A program made the position numbers and the translations under genes. DNA of 64,000 nt from Streptomyces sp. TLI_053. GTDB taxonomy: Bacteria > Actinomycetota > Actinomycetes > Streptomycetales > Streptomycetaceae. Positions 55,186 through 62,857 of the stretch are shown one piece after another. The notes below the pieces were generated by a model that searched no databases, was not told the DNA's origin, and saw only the letters and a program-made list of their open reading frames with translations. Where the stretch lies: assembly GCF_900105395.1 (NCBI RefSeq), contig NZ_LT629775.1:6971501-7035500 (forward strand). The letters are read 5' to 3'. Every line of letters starts with the position of its first letter. Position 1 is the first letter of the stretch.

Positions 55186-55260
55186 TCAGCTGGAGCGTCG
55201 ACAGGACATGCTGGTCACGCGGAGCAGGTCCACGTGGCGACGGCGAACGAGTATGAGCAC
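55186..55260 (-). CDS. Putative leader peptide (24 aa)
   Basis: GTG start at 55260, encoding a peptide beginning MLILVRRRHVDLLRV and ending SMSCRRSS. The RRRHVDLLRV core matches the short putative leader peptides that recur upstream of actinobacterial genes for sulfur and metabolite uptake. Those carry a Cys near the end and are thought to sense cysteine supply; one Cys (SCRRSS) is present here. Only a weak Shine-Dalgarno, and a TAGGCT -10-like box lies close upstream, so it may be nearly leaderless. It precedes the 2OG oxygenase gene by 133 bp. Confidence 0.7.
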   Translation of the reverse strand: MLILVRRRHVDLLRVTSMSCRRSS

Positions 55261-55388
55261 GTCACCAGCCTAGATCAACCGTTCGGGTGATGGGCGCCGG
55301 GGCCGGGCTCATGGCATGGGCATGCCGAGATAGTGCTCCCGTCGTGCCGTTCCGGCAAGGGGCCGGGCGGCGGGATTCCTTGCGGCGC

Positions 55389-55419
55389 TTGACCTCAAGC
55401 GAGCTTCAACTTCCATGAT
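55389..55419 (+). promoter_or_regulatory. MerR/SoxR-type promoter with 19-bp spacer
   Basis: TTGACC (55389-55394), 19 bp, CATGAT (55414-55419). The spacer holds an imperfect dyad ACCTCAAG-CGAG-CTTCAACT, similar to SoxR/MerR-controlled promoters. The expected transcription start lies about 7 bp after the -10, on or next to the ATG at 55427, so the mRNA is probably leaderless. Confidence 0.6.
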
Positions 55420-55426
55420 TGTCCAC

Positions 55427-55852
55427 ATGAACAACGCACTCATGAACGCCGGTTCCGTCGAGGCCGAGCTCGCCGCCATCCAGCAGGTTGTCGCCACCGT
55501 CCAGCACGCGCAGGTCAACGAACTCCCGGAGGTGTTCATCGACCTCTTCCGGGAGGACGCGATCTGGACCACCGGGCACGGCAAGGTCCTCCTCGGACGG
55601 GACGCGATCGCCGAGTTCACCCGCGCGGTGCTCCCCGGCAGCTTCTCCGGCACCGGCAACACCGCCACCTACGAGGTGTCGCACGTGTTCTTCGTCCGCC
55701 CCGACGTCGCCGCCGTCAAGGTCCGCCAGCGGTACCTCGACGCCGCCGGTGAGCAGGTCGGCGACGAGGGCAGCCCGCTGTACGTGATGGCCAAGGAGGA
55801 CGGCCGCTGGCTGCTGACGGCCAATCAGAACACCCCGGTGGTCGGTGAATGA
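55427..55852 (+). CDS. SnoaL/SgcJ-like NTF2-fold protein
   Basis: 141 aa from the ATG at 55427 (MNNALMNAGSVEAELAAIQQV); a start at 55415 would lie inside the -10 box. Pattern LFREDAIWTTGHGKVLLGRDAI, ATYEVSHVFFVRPDVAAVKVRQRYLD and SPLYVMAKEDGRWLL is the SgcJ/EcaC branch of the NTF2-like superfamily. Members are described as polyketide-tailoring or small-molecule enzymes, but many have no known activity. The promoter suggests activation by an oxidative or electrophile sensor. Convergent with the acetamidase gene (10 bp between the stops). Confidence 0.85.
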   Translation: MNNALMNAGSVEAELAAIQQVVATVQHAQVNELPEVFIDLFREDAIWTTGHGKVLLGRDAIAEFTRAVLPGSFSGTGNTATYEVSHVFFVRPDVAAVKVRQRYLDAAGEQVGDEGSPLYVMAKEDGRWLLTANQNTPVVGE

Positions 55853-55862
55853 GCCGCACCGG

Positions 55863-56882
55863 CTAGCGGTGGCGGAGGTAGGCCGCGGCGGTCGCGCGGA
55901 GCCGGTCGTGCAGACCGCCGTACGCCCGGGTGCGGCCCAGCAGCGACTTGGGCAGCTTGGCGGCCATGGTGTAGTTGGTGTCGCACACATTGGCCGCCGG
56001 TGCCAGGCCGGCCTGGCTGACCAGCTGGTAGGCGTCCAGGGTGTCCAGGCCGAGCAACTCCGCGGTCCAGCCGACCAGATCGTGCTGGCTGATCCGGAAG
56101 GCGTCCTCCAGCGGCCGGGCCGAACCGGTGGAGATCAGGTGCCGGTCGTCCTCCAGCCGCGGCCAGGCGGGCCCGCCGCCCTTGACGAGGTCGACCACGA
56201 CCGTGGTGCGCATCGCCGTCTCGACCGCCGTGCCGCACACCTCGCCCTCGCCCTGGCGGGCGTGGCCGTCACCGACGGCGAGCAGGCCGCCGGGCACGTT
56301 GACCCGGAAGTAGGCGGTGGCGCCGGTCCGCATCTCGGGGGTGTCGAGGTTGCCGCCGTGCGCGCCGGGCGTGATCGACATCAGGGTCTCGCCGCCGGCC
56401 GGGGCGACGCCGACCGTGCCGTGCATCGGGTCGAGCGGCAGATCGACGGCGAAGTCGCCGACCCGGGCCCGGAACCGGCAGGTCCCGGCCGCCCGGTCCA
56501 GCTCGTACACCCACACCCGCTCCTCCAGCGGGGCGTGCAGCATCGCGGTGCTGTGGGTCGCGGTGAGCGCGCCGAAGTGCGGGAAGGTGCTGGAGATCCC
56601 CCAGTCCCGGGCCGGGGCGATCTCCACGAAGTGCACCGCGAGGGTGTCGCCGGGTTCGGCGCCGGCCACCGCGATCGGTCCGGTCACCGGGTTGAGGTAG
56701 GGGAACTCGCACACCTCGCTGGGCAGGTCGCCGGTGCCGCGGACCCGGCCGCCGAAGCAGTCCTCCGTGGTCAGCTCGACGATCGTGCCCGGCCGGACCG
56801 TCACCAGCGGGGCGCGTCCGCCGAAGGTGTAGGCGTACTCGTCGGGGGTCGGGGAGAGCGTGACGACGTCGGGCAGGCTCAC
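55863..56882 (-). CDS. Acetamidase/formamidase family hydrolase
   Basis: 339 aa from GTG at 56882, overlapping the permease stop. FmdA/AmdA motifs: TEDCFGGRV, VTGPIAVAGAEPGDTLAVHFVEI, ITPGAHGGNLDTPEM, GDGHARQGEGEVCGTAVE. The GAHGGN and GDGHAxQGEGE segments belong to this zinc-dependent hydrolase family, which splits formamide, acetamide or related amides to release ammonia. With the permease and sensor upstream it forms an amide-use module. The last 40 residues include a DTNYT motif (VCDTNYTMAAKLPKSL). Confidence 0.93.
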   Translation of the reverse strand: MSLPDVVTLSPTPDEYAYTFGGRAPLVTVRPGTIVELTTEDCFGGRVRGTGDLPSEVCEFPYLNPVTGPIAVAGAEPGDTLAVHFVEIAPARDWGISSTFPHFGALTATHSTAMLHAPLEERVWVYELDRAAGTCRFRARVGDFAVDLPLDPMHGTVGVAPAGGETLMSITPGAHGGNLDTPEMRTGATAYFRVNVPGGLLAVGDGHARQGEGEVCGTAVETAMRTTVVVDLVKGGGPAWPRLEDDRHLISTGSARPLEDAFRISQHDLVGWTAELLGLDTLDAYQLVSQAGLAPAANVCDTNYTMAAKLPKSLLGRTRAYGGLHDRLRATAAAYLRHR

Positions 56883-58423
56883 TGGTTCTCCTTGCTGAGG
56901 GGCGGGGCGGGGGAGGACGGGGCCGTGGAGGGCGAGTCGGGGGAGGACGGGTCGGCGGCCGACGGCCGGTCGGTGCCGACCGCCGCCAGGCTCGGCCGGC
57001 GGCCGGAGAGCATCAGCCCGGCCAGGACCAGCCCGCCGATCGCCAGCCAGACGAAGCCGAGCCGCTGCGCGGCGATGTCCGCGTTCACCACCACGTACGC
57101 CAGGACGGCGAATCCGGCGGCCGGGGCGACCAGATGGCGCCACCAGTCCCGGCTGCGCCGCCGCACCAGGTAGTGCACCACCACGGACACGTGCAGGACC
57201 AGGAAGGTGGTCAGCGCGCCGAAGTTCACCAGGGTGGACAGCAGGGTGATGCCGTCCTCGCGGGAGGCCGTCCAGAGGCCGAGCACGAGCGAGACGCCCG
57301 CCGTCAGCAGGGTGGCGTTCACCGGGACGCGGCGGTCCGGGTGGATCCTGGCCAGGAAGGCGGGCAACTGCCGGTCCCGGGCCATCGCGTACAGCAGTCG
57401 GGAGGTGGCGGCCTGGGCCACCAGGGAGTTGGCGAAGCCCCAGGCGACGGCGGTGGCGGCGGCCGTCACGGTGGCGAGCCAGCCGCCGGCGGCGACCCGG
57501 GCGGCGTCGTAGAAGGCGGTGCCGTCCGGATCGCCCTCGGTGATCAGCGCGTTCGGGTCCGGGACGAGCAGGGAGGCGATCCAGGTCTGGGCGATGAACA
57601 GCGAGCCGGCGAGCAGCAGGGCGGCGATCATCGAGCGGCCGACGGCCCGGGCGGAGTCCCGGTTCTCCTCGGAGAGGGTGGAGATCCCGTCGAAGCCGAG
57701 GAAGCTCAGCACCGCCACCGAGACCGCTCCGAACACCAGGCTCCAGGAGAACGTCTGGGAGTTGTAGACGGGCGTGAAGTCGAAACCGCGCCCCTTGCCG
57801 GCGGCCAGCGCCGCCAGGCCGAAGCCGACGAAGACCAGCAGTACCAGCAGCTCGCCCACCAGCATGACCTTGTTGACCTTCGAGGTCATCTCGACGCCCA
57901 GGTAGTTGACGGCGGTGTTGAGCAGCACGAAGCCGACCAGCCACAGCCAGACCGGTACGGCCGGTACCAGGGAGTTCATCGCCACACCGGCGATCAGGTA
58001 CAGCAGGCCGGGCACGAGCACGTAGTCCAGCAGGATCATCCAGCCGGCCAGGAAGCCGACCGGCGCCGCGATGCCGCGCCCGGCGTAGGTGTACACCGAG
58101 CCGGCCATCGGGAAGGCCCGCGACATCTGGGCGTAGGAGAGGGCGGTGAACATCATCGCCACCATCCCGAGCCCGTACGCCAGGGCGACCATGCCGCCCG
58201 AGCCCTGGAAGACGCTGCCGAAGATGCCGAAGGGGGCGATCGGCACCATGAAGACCAGGCCGTAGACCAGCAGGTCGGTGAAGCGCAGGGAGCGGCGCAG
58301 CTCCTGGCGGTAGCCGTAGCCCTCGATGCCGGCGGGCTCGGAGGGAACGGGGGAAGCGGCGGCGCCGGCGGGGTCGGCCGGTGCGCCGCCGGGGCCGGAG
58401 GGCGGGGCGGGTGCTTCGGACAT
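56879..58423 (-). CDS. APC-superfamily permease
   Basis: 514 aa from ATG 58423 (MSEAPAPPSGPGG). A Pro/Ala-rich N-terminus, then twelve predicted transmembrane helices (DLLVYGLVFMVPIAPFGIFG, LSFLGFDGISTLSEENRD, AVAWGFANSLVAQAATSRLLYAMARD) with the APC signatures AYAQMSRAFP-like SYAQMSRAFPMAGSVYTYAG. The C-terminus is Ser/Pro/Asp-rich. Neighbouring acetamidase indicates an amide, urea-like or amino acid substrate. Its start is near a candidate operator (58482-58493). Ends overlapping the acetamidase gene. Confidence 0.93.
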   Translation of the reverse strand: MSEAPAPPSGPGGAPADPAGAAASPVPSEPAGIEGYGYRQELRRSLRFTDLLVYGLVFMVPIAPFGIFGSVFQGSGGMVALAYGLGMVAMMFTALSYAQMSRAFPMAGSVYTYAGRGIAAPVGFLAGWMILLDYVLVPGLLYLIAGVAMNSLVPAVPVWLWLVGFVLLNTAVNYLGVEMTSKVNKVMLVGELLVLLVFVGFGLAALAAGKGRGFDFTPVYNSQTFSWSLVFGAVSVAVLSFLGFDGISTLSEENRDSARAVGRSMIAALLLAGSLFIAQTWIASLLVPDPNALITEGDPDGTAFYDAARVAAGGWLATVTAAATAVAWGFANSLVAQAATSRLLYAMARDRQLPAFLARIHPDRRVPVNATLLTAGVSLVLGLWTASREDGITLLSTLVNFGALTTFLVLHVSVVVHYLVRRRSRDWWRHLVAPAAGFAVLAYVVVNADIAAQRLGFVWLAIGGLVLAGLMLSGRRPSLAAVGTDRPSAADPSSPDSPSTAPSSPAPPLSKENQ

Positions 58424-58481
58424 GGGGGGCTCGCTTCCGTGACGACCCGGGGTGGTGGTGGGAGACACTAGAGCCAGTTAT

Positions 58482-58493
58482 TTCCAAATGGAA
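58482..58493. promoter_or_regulatory. Inverted repeat in the permease/amidase promoter
   Basis: TTCCA-AA-TGGAA in a local AT-rich stretch, 59 bp upstream of the permease start and 37 bp after the stop of the AmiC-like gene. A TAGTGT -10 candidate lies 12 bp closer to the gene (58470-58465 on the minus strand). The nearby MarR protein is a possible binder. Confidence 0.45.
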
Positions 58494-58529
58494 GGGTTTT
58501 GGCGGGAGGGCGCCGGGCGGTCCCGCCGC

Positions 58530-59645
58530 TCACGGCAGGACGGTGAACCCCAGGCCCTCCGCCCGTGCCAGGTGCACCCCCTCCCTGGCCGGTCCCAGCG
58601 GGGCCCGGGCCCACGCCCGCCGCGCCGCCGGGCCCTCGCCGTGCAACAGGCGCGCCGCCGCCCGCGCGAGCCCCCCGTCCGCGACCAGCTCCCCGCGCGC
58701 CGCCAGTGCCGCCACCAGGTGCAGCCCGTCGTAGAGGCCCACCGCGTACGCGTCCAGCACCGGCGCGTACGGGCCGAACACCGCCCGGTGCCGTTCGGCC
58801 AGCCGCACCCGGCGGTCCTCCCCGAGGCTCGCGAACGACGGCATCGCGGCGTACAGCGTGCCGGTGGTGTCCCCGCCGGACGCGAGCAGGCTGTTCTCCT
58901 CCAGCGCGCCGGACAGCCGCACCAGCCGCCGGTCCAGGCCGGTGCGGCGCAGCGCCCGGTTGAACCGGACCAGGTCGGCGCCGATCAGGCTCAGCAGCAG
59001 CGCGTCGGCCCGCCGTGTCCGCAGCGCGTCGAGCAGCGGTTCCAGCCCCCGGTCGGTGGTCCCGAACGGCAGATGCCGGTCGAGCACCACCCGCCCCCCG
59101 GCCCGGACCACCGCCGACCCGGCCGCCCGGTGCACGGCGCGGGGCCAGATGTAGTCGTTGCCGACCAGCGCCCATCGGCGCAGCCGGTGCAGCCCGGTGA
59201 GCCGTTCGACCACCCCGGCGAGTTGGCGGGCCGGCTCCGCCCCGGTGCAGACGACGCCCGGCAGCCGCGTCCCGCCCTCGTGCGGCGGGGTGAACACGTA
59301 CGCCGACCGCCCGGTGGTCACCGCCTCGACGGCCCGGTGCACATCGCTGGAGTGGCAGCCCGCCACGGTGTCCACCGCCCCGGCGTCCAGCAGCAGCGCC
59401 ACCTCCCGGGCCACCGCGTCCGGCGGGCCGCCGCCGTCCACCAGCACCAGTTCCAGCGGCCGGCCGCGCACGCCACCGCCGGTGTTCACCTCGTGCGCGG
59501 CCAGCAGCGCGCCGTCCAGCGCCGAGGGACCGGTCAGGCCGAGCGGGCCGGACTGCGGCACGACCAGGCCCACCCTCAGCGCCGGTGCCTCGCGGGGGAG
59601 GTACAGCGCGTCGAGTGGCTCCAGCAGCTTCACATCGGCGCCCAT
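58530..59645 (-). CDS. Signal-less amide-binding sensor, AmiC-like periplasmic-binding fold
   Basis: 371 aa type-I periplasmic-binding-protein fold: VGLVVPQSGPLGLTGPSALDGALLAAHEVN, VDTVAGCHSSDVHRAVEAV, VCTGAEPARQLAGVV, and LVGNDYIWPRAVHRA. It closely follows the AmiC/urea-binding protein plan, but begins MGADVKLLEP with no signal peptide or lipobox. AmiC of Pseudomonas is such a cytoplasmic amide sensor that holds the antiterminator AmiR. Here no AmiR is seen, and the gene lies upstream of the permease and amidase genes and divergent from a MarR gene. So it probably signals amides inside the cell by an unknown partner. Confidence 0.85.
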   Translation of the reverse strand: MGADVKLLEPLDALYLPREAPALRVGLVVPQSGPLGLTGPSALDGALLAAHEVNTGGGVRGRPLELVLVDGGGPPDAVAREVALLLDAGAVDTVAGCHSSDVHRAVEAVTTGRSAYVFTPPHEGGTRLPGVVCTGAEPARQLAGVVERLTGLHRLRRWALVGNDYIWPRAVHRAAGSAVVRAGGRVVLDRHLPFGTTDRGLEPLLDALRTRRADALLLSLIGADLVRFNRALRRTGLDRRLVRLSGALEENSLLASGGDTTGTLYAAMPSFASLGEDRRVRLAERHRAVFGPYAPVLDAYAVGLYDGLHLVAALAARGELVADGGLARAAARLLHGEGPAARRAWARAPLGPAREGVHLARAEGLGFTVLP

Positions 59646-59753
59646 GGCTTGCGAGTATCGTCATGGCAGCCGGTCCGGCCAAGCGGGCGCGGGAAGGCCG
59701 GGCGGGACGACGGGACCGGCCGCGGGACGAACGACGGGGAGAGCGAGACGGCC

Positions 59754-60284
59754 ATGACACCACCAGCCACCTCCGACACTCCGGCCGTCGACACCCCGGC
59801 CGTCGGTACTCCGGCCGTCGACACCCCGGCCGTCGGTACTTCGGCCGTCGGCACCGCGGCCCCCGCTGCCTCGGCCTCCGCCGCCGACGAGCCGCTGCTG
59901 ATCGAACTCCTCACCCTCGCCCAGCGCCGGCTGGCCCGCGACCTGGCCGCCCGCCTGGAGGCCGAGGACTGCACCCTGGACCAGTGGCGGGTCATGCGGT
60001 GCCTCACCGACGACGCCGGCCGCTCGATGGGCGACCTCGCCCAGGCGCTGCTCATCCCGCAGGCCAGCCTCAGCCGCATCGTCGACGCCCTCACCGAGGC
60101 CGGCCTCGCCTACCGCCGCCAGGACGAGCAGGACCGCCGCCGGATCACCGCCCATCTCTCCCGGCGCGGCCTGATCCGGCTCGAACGCCTGGACGCCCTC
60201 GCCGCCGCCCACGACGCCGCCGTCCGCACCGCCTGCGGCACCCCCGACCCGGGCCCGCTGCTGCGCCACCTCACCGGGGCCTGA
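59754..60284 (+). CDS. MarR-family regulator
   Basis: 176 aa. A repeated N-terminus of DTPAVGTPAV type (from 15-bp tandem repeats) precedes the winged HTH: LIELLTLAQRRLARDL, LDQWRVMRCLTDD, RSMGDLAQALLIPQASLSRIVDALTEAGLAYR, and RQDEQDRRRITAHLSRRG. It is divergent from the AmiC-like gene with 108 bp between, and is a natural candidate to control the amide module. The repeat-derived tail is unlikely to take part in DNA binding. Ligand unknown. Confidence 0.9.
   Translation: MTPPATSDTPAVDTPAVGTPAVDTPAVGTSAVGTAAPAASASAADEPLLIELLTLAQRRLARDLAARLEAEDCTLDQWRVMRCLTDDAGRSMGDLAQALLIPQASLSRIVDALTEAGLAYRRQDEQDRRRITAHLSRRGLIRLERLDALAAAHDAAVRTACGTPDPGPLLRHLTGA
59774..59860. repeat. 15-bp tandem repeat in the MarR N-terminus
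   Basis: Five to six units alternating GACACCCCGGCCGTC and GGTACTCCGGCCGTC from 59774. They encode DTPAV/GTPAV repeats, in frame. Copy number may vary between strains. Confidence 0.7.
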
Positions 60285-60401
60285 CCGGGGCCCGACCGGA
60301 CCGGGGGCGAGGGGTGGCCCCGGGATCGCGTTTGACGAACCGGCAGCCCGGACTGCATCGTGCGGGGTCGAATCAGCGTTCCGTTCCCGGGAGAATCGTT
60401 C

Positions 60402-61184
60402 ATGCCTGCCAACCGTTCCGTCGTCGCGGCCCTCGCCGCTCTGGGCCTGGCCCTCACCGCGACGGCCTGCGACGACAAGGGCACCACCGCAGCCGCTGCT
60501 GCGTCGAGCCAGGCCTCGCCCAGCCCGACCGAACGCGTCGCCTCGATGACCGGGAAGCGACTGCTCGACAAGGGGCGCGAGGCGTACGGACACGTGTCCT
60601 CGGTGCGGATGACGGGATTCGTCGTCGACGACGAGGACGGCGGCCGGAGGACCGACATCCAGCTTTCCGCCGACCGGAAGGGCCAGTGTGCGGTCAAGGT
60701 CGGCGTCGGGGGCAAGGGAGAGTTCGAACTCGTGCGCACCGCCGAGCGGACGCTTCTGGTCCGGCCGACAGCCGCGACGCTCACCGCGATGCGGGGCGCG
60801 GAGGTCGCCGAGCGCTACCGGGACCGCTGGTTCAAGGTCCCCCCGGGGTCGGAGTACTCCTCCATGGCCGAGCTCTGCGACCTGACCGGGCTGACGGCCT
60901 TCGGCGACCCGAACAGTGCGTGGACCGGCCTGGCCGGCGACCCCGGCACGGTCGGCGACCGGGCGAGCATGGGCGTCATGCTGAGCTCCAAGGAGGAGGG
61001 CCCCTACACCGCCCACCTCGCGGCGGAGGGCGCCATGGTGCCGCTGCGGCTGGAGGACGGGTGGGGCGAGTCCGCGGGGAAGCGGATGACCCTCGACTTC
61101 ACCGACTACGACGTGCCGGTCGTCCTGCCCTCCCTGTCCGCCGGGTCGGTCGTCGACGGCGACCTCCCGAAGGCCGCCGCCTGA
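60402..61184 (+). CDS. Lipoprotein of unknown function
   Basis: 260 aa. Signal peptide with a lipobox ALTATAC, lipid Cys23, then an Ala/Ser/Pro linker. The rest is a beta-rich domain with RMTGFVVDDEDGG, VGVGGKGEFELVRTAERTLLV and FKVPPGSEYSS, ending FTDYDVPVVLPS. The pattern loosely resembles streptomycete lipoproteins related to LppX/LprAFG or outer-lipid-binding folds, but the match is too weak to name. GGGAGAA lies upstream of the ATG. Convergent with the MpaB-like gene. Confidence 0.8.
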   Translation: MPANRSVVAALAALGLALTATACDDKGTTAAAAASSQASPSPTERVASMTGKRLLDKGREAYGHVSSVRMTGFVVDDEDGGRRTDIQLSADRKGQCAVKVGVGGKGEFELVRTAERTLLVRPTAATLTAMRGAEVAERYRDRWFKVPPGSEYSSMAELCDLTGLTAFGDPNSAWTGLAGDPGTVGDRASMGVMLSSKEEGPYTAHLAAEGAMVPLRLEDGWGESAGKRMTLDFTDYDVPVVLPSLSAGSVVDGDLPKAAA

Positions 61185-61205
61185 CGGACCCGGCTCGCCG
61201 ACGCG

Positions 61206-62138
61206 TCAGGGCGTGTCGTCCGTCCGGGGCCCCTTCCCGTCCGCCGCCGCGTGCGGGAAGGGGCAGCCGCCACCGGAGGGGGCGGCGTCCTCGAAGGTGC
61301 CCAGCTCGCTGATCCGGTAGCCGTACGGGTAGCCGGGATAGCTCCGCACCTGCCACCCGTCCCGGCCCAGGTGCGGTCGGCGGCGCGGCGGGAGGAGGCG
61401 GACGAAGCGGCCCCGCAGCCGCATCCCCGTGCGCACGGCGCGCCGCAGCGGCGCCGAGGGGGCCGGGTAGCCGAAGGCCTCGCGCAGCGGGTCGTCGAGC
61501 AGGCAGAGCGAGGAGAGCCGCATCGAGGACCGCAGCGGTGCCGGGTACCAGGAGGCCATCAGGCCGAGCGTCGAGTCGGAGACGGCCCGGCCGCCCTCGT
61601 CGAAGGCGAAGTGCTCGCGCTCGTAGCCGTCGAGCAGCCGCTCGAACTCCTCGAAGGTCGCCGGGAGGCCGGTCAGGCCCATGTGGCGGCCCAGCTCCCG
61701 GTAGTAGTTGACGCTCGCCCGGATCTCGTGCGGGGAGAGCCGCCGCCAGCCGTAGTCGTCCATCCAGCGCTTGGGCGTCACCACGAACGTGGACAGCACG
61801 TAGTGGTAGTCGGCGTCGGAGATGTCGTACCGGCGGTGCATCCCGTTCATCCGGCGGATCGCCTCGCGGCCCTGCGAGGAGTCGAATCCGTGCTCGAGCA
61901 CCGCCTCCAGGATCAGCACCGTGTCGTCGTAGCGCTTCTGCGTGCGCCGGGTGAACTCGCCGGTGGTGGCCAGCAGTCCGCCGATGCTGGGCACCGCGTA
62001 GGTGCGGTACAGCGCGAAGCTGAGCGACTGGTTGTAGTCCCACGGGAACTCGTACCAGCTGCTGATCCGGTAGATCTCGGTGAACTCGGTCTCCGGGTCC
62101 ATGCGCTGAATCTTCTTCAGCCAGTCGTATCGCTGCAC
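61206..62138 (-). CDS. DUF2236 / MpaB-family oxygenase
   Basis: 310 aa from GTG at 62138 (MQRYDWLKKIQRMDPETEF). Family motifs: RTYAVPSIGGLLATTGEF, EHGFDSSQGREAIRRMNGMHRRYDI, YHYVLSTFVVTPKRWMDDYGWR. The DUF2236 (MpaB/latex-clearing-like) proteins bind heme b and oxygen; the HRRY and DYHYVLSTF positions are the conserved ones. Possible substrates are hydrophobic terpenoids or lipids. The C-terminus has CPFPHAA. Divergent from the YCII gene. Confidence 0.85.
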   Translation of the reverse strand: MQRYDWLKKIQRMDPETEFTEIYRISSWYEFPWDYNQSLSFALYRTYAVPSIGGLLATTGEFTRRTQKRYDDTVLILEAVLEHGFDSSQGREAIRRMNGMHRRYDISDADYHYVLSTFVVTPKRWMDDYGWRRLSPHEIRASVNYYRELGRHMGLTGLPATFEEFERLLDGYEREHFAFDEGGRAVSDSTLGLMASWYPAPLRSSMRLSSLCLLDDPLREAFGYPAPSAPLRRAVRTGMRLRGRFVRLLPPRRRPHLGRDGWQVRSYPGYPYGYRISELGTFEDAAPSGGGCPFPHAAADGKGPRTDDTP

Positions 62139-62197
62139 GGGCCCCGACCCTAGAGTCCTGGTCAGGGCCGGGTCAACGGCACCCCGCCGGGCGTTCC

Positions 62198-62225
62198 GGG
62201 GCCGGTCCGCCGGGGCCGGTCCGCC
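62198..62225. repeat. 14-bp tandem duplication
   Basis: GGGGCCGGTCCGCC occurs twice in tandem (62198-62211 and 62212-62225) in the divergent space between the MpaB-like and YCII genes. It may be a slippage product. Confidence 0.6.
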
Positions 62226-62329
62226 GGGAGCCCGAAAAGATCTTCCAGGATTTCCGGTCGGCGGTGTCGAGACCGCGCGGCCGGCTCCGACCTCTCGGTG
62301 CAGGCCCACCACGAACGAGGAGTACGACC

Positions 62330-62731
62330 GTGAAGTACATGCTGCTGATGCAGTTCAGCAAGAAGGACGTCGACTTCCCGAAGGTCGAGGACTGGCCGCT
62401 GGAGGACGTCCGGGTGCACGTCCAGTACATGCGGGACCTGAACGCCGAGCTGGCCGGCACCGGCGAACTCGTCGACGCCCAGGGCCTGGACGTGCCGGAG
62501 ACCGCCCGGATCGTCCGCGCGCAGGGCGGCGGCCTGCCGGTGGTGACCGACGGGCCGTTCGCGGAGAGCAAGGAGTGGGTGGCCGGCTGGTGGATCGTGG
62601 ACTGCGGCAGCCGGGAGCGGGCGGTCGAGGTCGCGGCCAAGGTCTCGGCCGCCCCGGGGCCGGAGGGGAAGCCGCTCGGCATGCCGGTCGAAGTGCGCCG
62701 GATCATGTCGGAGCCGCCGGTGGAGGTGTGA
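62330..62731 (+). CDS. YCII-family protein
   Basis: 133 aa, GTG start after GAGGAG. Pattern KYMLLMQFSKKDVDFP, MRDLNAELAGTGELVDAQGL, VVTDGPFAESKEWVAGWWIVDCGSRERAVEVA is the YCII (DGPF) dimeric alpha-beta barrel group. These are often encoded beside ECF sigma factors, but none is present here. The conserved Asp-Gly-Pro-Phe is visible. Function is unproven. Its stop codon lies in a 14-bp tandem repeat. Confidence 0.88.
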   Translation: MKYMLLMQFSKKDVDFPKVEDWPLEDVRVHVQYMRDLNAELAGTGELVDAQGLDVPETARIVRAQGGGLPVVTDGPFAESKEWVAGWWIVDCGSRERAVEVAAKVSAAPGPEGKPLGMPVEVRRIMSEPPVEV

Positions 62732-62783
62732 GCGCCGACATGTGAGCGCCGACATGCGAGCGCCGACGCGTGAGCGCCGGTCC
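62728..62783. repeat. Four 14-bp tandem repeats at the YCII stop
   Basis: GTGAGCGCCGACAT at 62728-62741 and 62742-62755 (identical), then two diverged copies at 62756-62769 and 62770-62783. The first copy contains the TGA stop of the YCII gene, and each copy contains another in-frame or out-of-frame TGA/GTG, so slippage can alter the end of the gene. Confidence 0.65.
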
Positions 62784-62857
62784 GGCCGGGCCCGCCACCC
62801 CCGTGGGCGGGCCCGGCCGGACCGCGCGGCGCCGTCCGGCCCACGCCGCCCCGGCTC

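Noticed and set aside
53106-55419. MerR protein at 53106 as activator of the 55389 promoter
   Set aside because: They are 1.5 kb apart with another gene between; the MerR own promoter has different repeats, so the link is not supported.
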